Shown in pieces: positions 52,301-62,971 of a stretch of DNA of 64,000 nt. The position numbers and the translations under genes are program-made. The DNA comes from Colletes latitarsis (taxonomy: Eukaryota; Arthropoda; Insecta; Hymenoptera; Colletidae), in contig NW_027488366.1 of the NCBI RefSeq assembly GCF_051014445.1, positions 28,042,001 through 28,106,000 of the forward strand, written 5' to 3'. Within the stretch, counting starts at the first letter, position 1. Each line of letters opens with the position of its first letter. The notes under the pieces are model-generated. The model ran no database searches and was not told the origin of the DNA. It was given only the letters and a program-made list of their open reading frames with translations.

Positions 52301-53613
52301 GATTGCATCACGTAGTAATGAAGTACAACACTGAAACAGTCAATTAAACCTAGTTTCCATCAATATCTTAGAGGACAACGCAAGTTAGGTCTGTGATAGG
52401 TCTGGGATTTGCCCACATCAGGCTCATACTTTCGCGTTTTTCACATACTTGTTGAACAGATCCTGGGTTTTTTCTGGTTTGGATCACGTAGTAGAGGGTA
52501 CCACACTGAAACAGTCCATTAAACCTGGTTTGGATCTATATTTTAGAGGATAACGCATGTTAGGTCTAGGTTAGGCCGGGGATTTTCACTCATCAGACTC
52601 ATACTTTCGCATTCTTCACATACTTGTTGAGCGGATCCTGGGTTTTTACCGGTTTGGATCACGTAGTAATGTGGTACCACACTGAAACATTCAATTAAAC
52701 CTGGTCTTGATAAATATTTTAGAGGATAACGCATGTTAGGTCTGGGTTAGGTCTAGGATTTGCCCTCATCAGGCTCATACTTTCGCATATTTCTCATACT
52801 TCATGGCTGGATCCTGGGCTATTTCTGGATTGGATCACGTAGTAATGTGGTACCTCACTGAAACAGTCAATTAAACCTGGTTTTGATGAATATTTTAGTG
52901 AATAATTCATGTTAGGTCTAGGTTAGGTCAGGGATTTGCTCTCATCAGGCTCATTCTTTCGCATATTTCTCATACTAGATGGCTAGATCCTGGGCTTTTT
53001 CTGGATTGCATCACGTAGTAATGAAGTACAACACTGAAACACTCAATTAAACCTGGTTTCGATCAATATTATTGAGGATAACGCACGTTAGGTCTAGGGT
53101 GGCCTGGGATTTTCACTCATCAGACTCATACTTTCGCATTCTTCACATACTTGTTGAACGGATCCTGGGTTTTTTCTGGTTTCGTTCACGTAGTAATGTG
53201 GTACCACACTGAAACATTCAATTAAACCTGATCTTGATAAATATTTGAGAGGAAAACGCATGTTAGGTTTGGGTTAAGTCCTGGATTTGCCCTCATCAGG
53301 CTCATACTTTCGCATATTTCTCATACTTCATGGCTAGATCCTGGGCTGTTTCTGGATTGTATCACGTAGTAATTTGGTACCACGCTGAAACAGTCAATTA
53401 AACCTGGTTTCGATCAATATTTTGCAGGATAACGCAAGATAGGTCTGGCATAGGTCTGGGATTCGCCCTCATCAGACTCTTACTTTCGCGTTTTTCACAT
53501 ACTTGTTGAACTGATCCTGGGCTTTTTCTGGTTTGGATCACGTAGTAATGTGGTACCACACTGAAACAGTCAATTAAGCCTGGTTTCGATCAATATTTTA
53601 GAGAATAATTCAT

Positions 53614-53646
53614 GTTAGGTTTAGGTTAGGTCTGGGTTAGGTCTGG
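53614..53646. repeat. Triplicated 11-mer, copy 5
   Basis: Counterpart of 47,441 in HOR-3 copy 3, but with the standard middle unit GTTAGGTCTGG. Confidence 0.9.
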
Positions 53647-54027
53647 GATTTGCCCTCATCAGGCTCATACTTTCCGCGTTTTTCACATGCTTGTTGAACA
53701 GATCCTGGGTTTTTTCTGGTTTGGATCACGTAGTAATGTGGGACCACATTGAAACAGTCAATTAAACCTGGTTTCGATCAATATTTTAGAGAATAATTCA
53801 TGTTAGGTCTAGGTTAGGTCTGGGATTTGCTCTCATCAGGCTCATTCTTTCGCATATTTCTCATACTTGATGGCTAGATGCTGGGCTTTTTCTGGATTGC
53901 ATCACGTAGTAATGAAGTACAACACTGAAACAGTCAATTAAACCTGGTTTCCATCAATATCTTAGAGGACAACGCAAGTTAGGTCTGGGATAGGTCTGGG
54001 ACTTGCCCTCATCAGGCTCATACTTTC

Positions 54028-55141
54028 CGCGTTTTTCACATGCTTGTTGAACAGATCCTGGGTTTTTTCTGGTTTGGATCACGTAGTAGTGTGGGACCAC
54101 ACTGAAACAATCAATTAAACCTGGTCTTGATAAATATTTTAGAGGATAACGCATGTTAGGTCTGGGATAGGTCTGGGATTTGCCCTCTTCAGACTCATAC
54201 TTTCGCACACTTCACATACTCGTTGAACAGATCCTAGGTTACTTTCTGGTTTGGATCACGTAGTAGTGTGGTACCACACTGAAACAGTCCATTAAACCTG
54301 GTTTGGATCAATATTTTAGAGCATAACGCATGTTAGGTCTAGGTTAGGTCTGGGATTTTCACTCATCAGACTCATACTTTCGCGTTCTTCACATACTTGT
54401 TGAACGGATCCTGGGTTTTTTCTGGTTTGGATCACGTAGTAATGTGGTACCACACTGAAACAGTCGATTAAACCTGGTTTCGATCAATATTTTAGAGGAT
54501 AACGCAAGTTAAGTCTGGGATTGGTCTGGGATTTGACCTCATAAGACTCATACTTTCGCATATTACTCATACTTCATGGCTAGATCCTGGGCTGTTTCTG
54601 GATTGTATCACGTAGTAATTTGGTACCACGCTGAAACAGTCAGTTAAACCAGGTTTCGATCAATATTTTTGAGGATAACGCATGTTAGGTCTTGGTTAGG
54701 TTTGGGATTTTCACTCATCAGACTCATACTTTCGCATTCTTCACATACTTGTTGAACGGATCATGGGTTTTTTCTGGTTTGGATCACGTAGTAATGCGGG
54801 ACCACACTGAAACAATCAATTAAACCTGGTCTTGATAAATATTTTAGAGGATAACGCATGTTAGGTCTGGGATAGGTCTAGGATTTGCCCTCATCAGGCT
54901 CATACTTTCGCATATTTCTCATACTTCATGGCTAGATCCTGGGCTATTTCTGGATTAGATCACGTAGTAATGTGGTACCACACTGAAACAGTCAATTCAA
55001 CTTGGTTTCCATCAATATTTTAGAGGATAGCGCATGTTAGGTCTAGGTTAGGTCTGGGATTTTCACTCATCAGACTCATACTTTCGCATTCTTCACATAC
55101 TTGTTGAACTGATCCTGGGTTTTTTCTGGTTTGGATTACGT
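54028..55141. repeat. Patchwork joining parts of HOR-3 copy 3
   Basis: Continues the C-D pair of 47.9 kb, then has two exchanged monomers (about 54,240-54,440), a stretch like 48.29-48.59 kb, and three E/B monomers unlike that neighbour. This patch replaces the roughly 2.1 kb at 48.59-50.73 kb of copy 2. Confidence 0.78.
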
Positions 55142-56248
55142 AGTAATGTGGTACCACACTGAAACAGCCCACTAAACCTGGTTTCGATCAATATTTTAGA
55201 GGATAACGAAAGTTATGTCTAGGTTAGGCCTGGGATTTGCCCTCATCAGACTCATGCTTTCGCATTTTTCACATACTTGTTGAACAGATCCTGGGTTTTT
55301 TTCTGGTTTGGATCACGTAGTAGTGTGGTACCGCACTGAAACATTCAGTTAAACCTGGTCTTGATAAATATTTTTGAGGATAACGCATGTTAGGTCTAGG
55401 TTAGGCCGGGGATTTTCACTCATCAGACTCATACTTTCGCATTCTTCACATACTTGTTGAACGGATCCTGGGTTTTTACTGGTTTGGATCACGTAGTAAT
55501 GTGGTACCACACTGAAACATTCAATTAAACCTGGTCTTGATAAATATTTTAGAGGATAACGCATGTTAGGTCTGGGTTAGGTCTAGGATTTGCCCTCATC
55601 AGGCTCCTCCTTTCGCATATTTCTCATACTTCATGGCTGGATCCTGGGCTATTTCTGGATTGGATCACATAGTAATGTGGTACCACACTGAAACAGTCAA
55701 TTAAACCTGGTTTCGATCAATATTTTAGAGAATAATTCATGTTAGGTCTAGGTTCGGTCAGGGATTTGCTCTCATCAGGCACATTCTTTCGCATATTTCT
55801 CATACTTGACGGCTAGAACCTCGGCATTTTCTGGATTGCTTCACGTAGTAATGAAGGACAACACTGAAACAGTCAATTAAACCTGGTTTCCATCAATATT
55901 TTAGAGGAGAACGCATGTCAGGTCTAGGTTAGGTCTGGGATTTGCTCTCATAAGGGTCATACTGTCGCAGTTTTAACTTACTTGTTGAACGGATCCTGGG
56001 TTTTTTCTGGTTTGGTTCACGTAGTAATGTGGTACCACACTGAAACATTCAATTAAACCTGGTCTTGATAAATATTTTAGAGGATAACGCATGTTAGGTT
56101 TGGGTTAGGTCTAGGATTTGCCCTCATCAGGCTCATACTTTCGCATATCACTCATACTTCATGGCTAGATCCTGGGCTGTTTCTGGATTGTATCACATAG
56201 TAATGTGGTACCACGCTGAAACAGTCGATTAAACCTGGTTTCGATGAA

Positions 56249-56424
56249 TATTTTAGAGGATAACGCATGTTAGGTCTGGGTTAGGTCTAGGATTTGCCCT
56301 CATCAGGCTCCTCCTTTCGCATATTTCTCATACTTCATGGCTAGATCCTGGGCTGTTTCTGGATTGTATCACATAGTAATGTGGTACCACGCTGAAACAG
56401 TCGATTAAACCTGGTTTCGATCAA
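56249..56424. repeat. Inserted chimeric monomer in the third HOR-3 copy
   Basis: Absent at the matching place near 51,835. Its left half has the CTCCTCCTTTCGC variant, as in the monomer near 55,600; its right half has GGGCTGTTTCTGG and TCACATAG, as in the monomer near 56,180. It is a crossover product between two monomers about four units apart. The shift is undone near 56,651, where one A monomer is missing. Confidence 0.85.
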
Positions 56425-58026
56425 TATTTTAGAGGATAACGCAAGTTAAGTCTGGGATAGGTCTGGGATTTGACCTCATCAAACTCATACTTTCGCATTT
56501 TTCACATACTTGTTGAACAGATCCTGGGTTTTTTCTGGTTTGGATCACGTAGTAGTGTGGTACCACACTGAAACAGTCGATTAAACCTGGTTTTGATCAA
56601 TATTTTAGAGAATAATTCATGTTAGGTCTAGGTTAGGTCTGCGATTTGCTCCCATCAGGCTCATTCTTTCGCATATTTGTCATACTTGATGGCTAGATCC
56701 TGGGCTTTTTCTGGATTGCATCACGTAGTAATGAAGTACAACACTGAAGCAGGCAATTAAACCTAGTTTCCATCAATATCTTAGAGGACAACGCAAGTTA
56801 GGTCTGTGATAGGTCTGGGATTTGCCCACATCAGGCTCATACTTTCGCGTTTTTCACATACTTGTTGAACAGATCCTGGGTTTTTTCTGGTTTGGATCAC
56901 GTAGTAGAGGGTACCACACTGAAACAGCCCATTAAACCTGGTTTGGATCTATATTTTAGAGGATAACGCATGTTAGGTCTAGGTTAGGCCGGGGATTTTC
57001 ACTCATCAGACTCATACTTTCGCATTCTTCACATACTTGTTGAGCGGATCCTGGGTTTTTACCGGTTTGGATCACGTAGTAATGTGGTACCACACTGAAA
57101 CATTCAATTAAACCTGGTCTTGATAAATATTTTAGAGGATAACGCATGTTAGGTCTGGGTTAGGTCTAGGATTTGCCCTCATCAGGCTCATACTTTCGCA
57201 TATTTCTCATACTTCATGGCTGGATCCTGGGCTATTTCTGGATTGGATCACGTAGTAATGTGGTACCTCACTGAAACAGTCAATTAAACCTGGTTTTGAT
57301 GAATATTTTAGTGAATAATTCATGTTAGGTCTAGGTTAGGTCAGGGATTTGCTCTCATCAGGCTCATTCTTTCGCATATTTCTCATACTAGATGGCTAGA
57401 TCCTGGGCTTTTTCTGGATTGCATCACGTAGTAATGAAGTACAACACTGAAACACTCAATTAAACCTGGTTTCGATCAATATTATTGAGGATAACGCACG
57501 TTAGGTCTAGGGTGGCCTGGGATTTTCACTCATCAGACTCATACTTTCGCATTCTTCACATACTTGTTGAACGGATCCTGGGTTTTTTCTGGTTTCGTTC
57601 ACGTAGTAATGTGGTACCACACTGAAACATTCAATTAAACCTGATCTTGATAAATATTTGAGAGGATAACGCATGTTAGGTTTGGGTTAAGTCCTGGATT
57701 TGCCCTCATCAGGCTCATACTTTCGCATATTTCTCATACTTCATGGCTAGATCCTGGGCTGTTTCTGGATTGTATCACGTAGTAATTTGGTACCACGCTG
57801 AAACAGTCAATTAAACCTGGTTTCGATCAATATTTTGCAGGATAACGCAAGATAGGTCTGGCATAGGTCTGGGATTCGCCCTCATCAGACTCTTACTTTC
57901 GCGTTTTTCTCATACTTGTTGAACTGATCCTGGGCTTTTTCTGGTTTGGATCACGTAGTAATGTGGTACCACACTGAAACAGTCAATTAAGCCTGGTTTC
58001 GATCAATATTTTAGAGAATAATTCAT

Positions 58027-58059
58027 GTTAGGTTTAGGTTAGGTCTGGGTTAGGTCTGG
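58027..58059. repeat. Triplicated 11-mer, copy 6
   Basis: Counterpart of 53,614, 4,413 bp further on. Confidence 0.9.
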
Positions 58060-59744
58060 GATTTGCCCTCATCAGGCTCATACTTTCCGCGTTTTTCACA
58101 TGCTTGTTGAACAGATCTTGGGTTTTTTCTGGTTTGGATCACGTAGTAATGTGGGACCACATTGAAACAGTCAATTAAACCTGGTTTCGATCAATATTTT
58201 AGAGAATAATTCATGTTAGGTCTAGGTTAGGTCTGGGATTTGCTCTCATCAGGCTCATTCTTTCGCATATTTCTCATACTTGATGGCTAGATGCTGGGCT
58301 TTTTCTGGATTGCATCACGTAGTAATGAAGTACAACACTGAAACAGTCAATTAAACCTGGTTTCCATCAATATCTTAGAGGACAACGCAAGTTAGGTCTG
58401 GGATAGGTCTGGGACTTGCCCTCATCAGGCTCATACTTTCGCACACTACACATACTCGTTGAACGGATCCTGGGTTTTTTCTGGTTTGGATCACGTTGTA
58501 ATGTGGTACCACACTGAAACAGTCGATTAAGCCAGGTTTCGATCAATATTTTTGAGGATAACGCATGTTAGGTCTAGGTTAGGCCTGGGGTCTTCACTCA
58601 TCAGGCTCATACTTTCGCATTCTTTTCATACTTGTTGAACGGATCCTGGGTTTTTTCTGGTTTGGATCACGTAGTAATGTGGGACCACACTGAAATAGTC
58701 AATTAAACCTGGTTTCGATCAATATTTTAGAGAATAATTCATGTTAGGTCTAGGTTAGGTCTGGGATTTGCACTCATCAGGCTCATTCATTCGCATATTT
58801 CTCATACTTGATATCTAGATCCTGGGCTTTTTCTGGATTGCATCACGTAGTAATGATGTACAATACTGAAACAGTCAATTAAACCTGGTTTCCATCAATA
58901 TCTTAGAGGACAACGCAAGTTAGGTCTGGGATAGGTCGGGGATTTGCCCTCATCAGTCTCACACTTTCGCACACTTCACATACTCGTTGAACAGATCCTG
59001 GGTTATTTTCTGGTTTGGATCACATAGTAATGTGGTACCACACTGGAACAGTCGATTAAGCCAGGTTTCGATCAATATTTTTGAGGATAACGCATGTTAG
59101 GTCTAGGTTAGGCCTGGGGTCTTCACTCATCAGGCTCATACTTTCGCATTCTTCACATACTTGTTGAACGGATCATGGGTTTTTTCTGGTTTGGATCACG
59201 TAGTAATGTGGGACCACACTGAAACAATCAATTAAATCTGGTCTTGATAAATATTTTAGAGGATAACGCATGTTAGGTCTGGGATAGGTCGGGGATTTGC
59301 CCTCATCAGCCTCATACTTTCGCACACTTCACATACTCGTTGAACAGATCCTGGGTTTTTTCTGGTTTGGATCACGTAGTAATGTGGAACCACACTGAAA
59401 CAATCAATTAAACCTGGGCTTGATAAATATTTTAGAGGAGAACGCATGTTAGGTCTGGGTAAGGTCTAGGATTTGCCCTCGTCAGGCTCATACTTTCGCA
59501 TATTTCTCATACTTCATGGCTAGATCCTGGGCTATTTCTGGACTAGATCACGTAGTAATGTGGTACCACACTGAAACAGTCGATTAAACCAGGTTTCGAT
59601 CAATATTTTTGAGGATAACGCATGTTAGGTCTAGGTTAGGCCTGGGATTTTCACTCATCAGACTCATACTTTCGCATTCTTCACATACTTGTTGAACGGA
59701 TCCTGGGTTTTCTCTGGTTTGGATCACGTAGTAATGTGGGACCA

Positions 59745-60664
59745 CACTGAAACAGTCAATTAAACCTGGTTTCGATCAATATTTTAGAGAATAATTCATG
59801 TTATGTCTAGGTTAGGTCTGGGATTTGCTCTCATCAGGCTCATTCTTTCGCATATTTCTCATACTTGATGGCTAGATGCTGGGCTTTTTCTGGATTGCAT
59901 CACGTAGTAATGAAGTACAACACTGAAACAGTCAATTAAACCTGGTTTCCATCATTATCTTAGAGGACAACGCAAGTTAGGTCTGGGATAGGTCTGGGAT
60001 TTGCCCTCAACAGGCTCATACTTTCCGCGTTTTTCACATACTTGTTGAGCAGATCCTGGGTTTTTTCTGGTTTGGATCACGTAGTAGTGTGGGACCACAC
60101 TGCAACAATCAATTAAACCTGATCTTGATAAATATTTTAGAGGATAACGCATGTTAGGTCTGGGATAGGTCTGGGATTTGCCCTCATCAGACTCATACTT
60201 TCGCACAGTTCACATACTCGTTGAACAGATCCTGGGTTATTTTCTGGTTTGGATCACATAGTAATGTGGTACGACACTGAAACAGTCGATTAAACCAGGT
60301 TTCGATCAATATTTTTGAGGATAACGCATGTTAGGTCTTGGTTAGGTCTGGGATTTTCACTCATCAGACTCATACTTTCGCATATTTCTCATACTAGATG
60401 GCTAGATCCTGTGCTTTTACTGGATTGCATCACGTTGTAATGAAGTACAACACTGAAACACTCAATTAAACCTGGTTGCGATCAATATTTTAGAGGATAA
60501 CGCATGTTAGGTCTAGGTTAGCCCTGGGATTTTCACTCATCAGACTCATACTTTCGCATTCTTCACATATTTGTTGAACGGATCTTGGGTTTTTTCTGGT
60601 GTGGATCACGTAGTAATGTGGTACCACACTGAAACAATCAATTAAACCTGATCTTGATAAATAT
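59745..60664. repeat. HOR-1-like segment far from HOR-1
   Basis: Follows 2,402-3,321 at an offset of 57,343 bp through six variant marks in the same order: TTATGTCTAGG, TTTCCGCG, CGCACAGTTC, TTAGGTCTTGG, CATACTAGATGG and CTGGTGTGG. It is more diverged than the HOR-1 copies are from each other. Confidence 0.85.
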
Positions 60665-60969
60665 TTTAGAGGATAACGCATGTTAGGTCTGGGATAGGTC
60701 GGGGATTTGCCCTCATCAGCCTCATACTTTCGCACACTTCACATACTCGTTGAACAGATCCTGGGTTTTTTCTGGTTTGGATCACGTAGTAATGTGGAAC
60801 CACACTGAAACAATCAATTAAACCTGGTCTTGATAAATATTTTAGAGGATAACGCATGTTAGGTCTGGGTAAGGTCTAGGATTTGCCCTCGTCAGGCTCA
60901 TACTTTCGAATATTTCTCATACTTCATGGCTAGATCCTGGGCTATTTCTGGATTAGATCACGTAGTAAT

Positions 60970-61287
60970 GTGGTACCACATTGAAACAGTCAATTAAACT
61001 TGGTTTCCATCAATATCTTAAAGGACAACGCAAGTTAGGTCTGGGATAGGTCTTGGATTTGCCCTCATCAGGCTCATACTTTCGCGTTTTTCACATACTT
61101 TTTGAACAGATCCTGGGTTTTTTCTGGTTTGGATCACGTAGTAGTATGGTACCACACTGAAACAGTCCATTGAACCTGGTTTGGATCAATATTTTAGAGG
61201 ATAACGCATGTTAGGTCTAGGTTAGGTCTGGGATTTTCACTCATCAGACTCATACTTTCGCATTCTTCACATACTTGTTGAACGGAT
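60970..61287. repeat. Second HOR-1-like segment
   Basis: Follows about 453-770 (offset 60,517) with the marks TTAAACTTGG, ATCTTAAAGGAC, GGTCTTGGATTTG and CATACTTTTTGAAC, all rare elsewhere in the window. Confidence 0.82.
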
Positions 61288-62971
61288 CATGGGTTTTTTT
61301 CTGGTTTGGATCACGTAGTAATGTGGGACCACACTGAAGCAATCAATTAAACCTGGTCTTGATAAATATTATAGAGGATAACGCATGTTAGGTCTGGGAT
61401 AGGTCTAGGATTTGCCCTCATCAGGCTCATACTTTCGCATATTTCTCATACTTCATGGCTAGATCCTGGGCTATTTCTGGATTGGATCACGTAGTAATGT
61501 GGTACCACACTGAAACAGTCAACTAAACCTGGTCTTGATAAATATTTTTGAGGATAACGCATGTTAGGTCTGGGTAAGGTCTAGGATTTGCCCTCGTCAG
61601 GCTCATACTTTCGCATATTTCTCATACTTCATGGCTAGATCCTGGGCTATTTCTGGATTGGATCACGTGGTAATGTGGTACCACGCTGAAACAGTCAATT
61701 AAAACTGGTTTCGATCAATATTTTAGAGGATAACGCAAGTTTGGTCTGGGATAGGTCTGGGATTTGCCCTCATCAGGCTCATACTTTCGCGTTTTTCACA
61801 TACTTGTTGAACTGGTCCTCGGTTTTTTCTGGTTTGGATCACGTAGCAATGTGGTACCACACTGAAGCAGTCGGTTAAACCTGGTTTCGATCAATATTTT
61901 AGAGGATAACGCAAGTTTGGTCTGGGATAGGTCTGGGATTCACCCTCATCAGGCTCATACTTTCGCATTCTTCACATACTTGTTGAACGGATCCTGGGTT
62001 TTTTCTGGTTTGGATCACGTAGTAAGGTGGGACCACACTGAAACAATCAATTAAACCTGGTCATGATCAATATTTTAGAGAATAATTCATGTCATGTCTA
62101 GGTTAGGTCTGGGATTTGCTCTCATCAGGCTCATTCTTTCGCATATTTCTCATACTTGATGGCTAGATCCTGGGCTTTTTCTGGATTGCATCACGTAGTA
62201 ATGAAGTACAACACTGAAACAGTCAATTAAACCTGGTCTTGATAATTATTTTAGAGGATAACGCATGTTAGGTTTGGGTTAGGTCTAGGATTTGCCCTCA
62301 TCAGGCTCATACTTTCGCACAGTTCACATACTCGTTGAACAGATCCTGGGTTATTTTCTGGTTTGGATCACATAGTAATGTGGTACCACACTGAAACAGT
62401 CGATTAAACCAGGTTTCGATCAATATTTTTGAGGATAACGCATGTTAGGTCTTGGTTAGGTCTGGGATTTGCCCTCATCAGGGTCGTACTTTCGCAGTTT
62501 TAACATACATGTTGGCCTGATCGAGGGTTTTTTCTGCTTTGGATCACGTAGTGAAGTGGTACCGCACTGAAGCAGACCATTAAACCTGGTTTGGATCAAT
62601 ATTTTAGAGGATAACGCATGTTAGGTCTAGGTTGGGCCTGGGATTTTCACTCATCAGACACATATTTTCGCATTCTTCACACACTTGTTGAACGGATCCT
62701 GGGTTTTTCCTGGTTTGGATCAGGTAGTAATGTGGGACCACACTGGAGCAGTCAATTAAACCTGGTTTCGATCAATGTTTTAGAGAATATTTCATGTTAG
62801 GTCTAGGTTAGTTCTGGGATTTGCTCTCATCAGGCTCATTCTTTCGCATATTTCTCATACTTGATGGCAAGATCCTGGGCTTTTTCTGGATTGCATCACT
62901 TAGTAATGAAGTACTACACTGAAACAGTCAATTAAACCTGGTTTCCATCAATATTTTAGAGGAAAACGCAT

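Larger units (their letters stand above)
45382..53462. repeat. HOR-3 duplication, copy 2 (8.08 kb)
   Basis: About 46 monomers. Compared with copy 1 it has one extra monomer at about 46,236-46,411 and six extra at about 48,281-49,336. It matches copy 1 closely elsewhere, including unusual marks such as GATCGCGCAGTAATG and CTCTCATAAGGGTC. Confidence 0.9.
53463..58440. repeat. HOR-3, shorter third copy and start of a fourth
   Basis: 53,463 to about 54,235 and about 54,461-54,760 follow 47,290-48,590 (offset 6,173). 55,142-58,440 follows 50,729-54,027 (offset 4,413). The marker GGTCTGGCATAGGTCTGGG with GATTCGCC lies near 40,205, 47,269, 53,442 and 57,855, giving successive unit lengths of 7,064, 6,173 and 4,413 bp. 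Confidence 0.88.
58441..62971. repeat. Mixed zone with HOR-1-like segments
   Basis: B, A, C, D, E and C/D mixtures in no regular period. Inside it lie two segments that closely follow HOR-1 (59,745-60,664 and about 60,970-61,287). GCAAGTTTGGTCTGGG monomers from about 61,739 announce the right-end trimer, and an F monomer is at 62,444-62,619. Confidence 0.82.

Noticed and set aside
142..60857. Recurring minus-strand open frames of 63-87 codons, many starting MRYPLKYLSRPGL or similar
   Set aside because: They are the same frame of the same monomer repeated. The monomer is 176 bp, not a multiple of three, so frames do not join between units, and length varies with each type's stop codons. There is no promoter, domain or codon signal, and the protein similarity is fully explained by DNA similarity.
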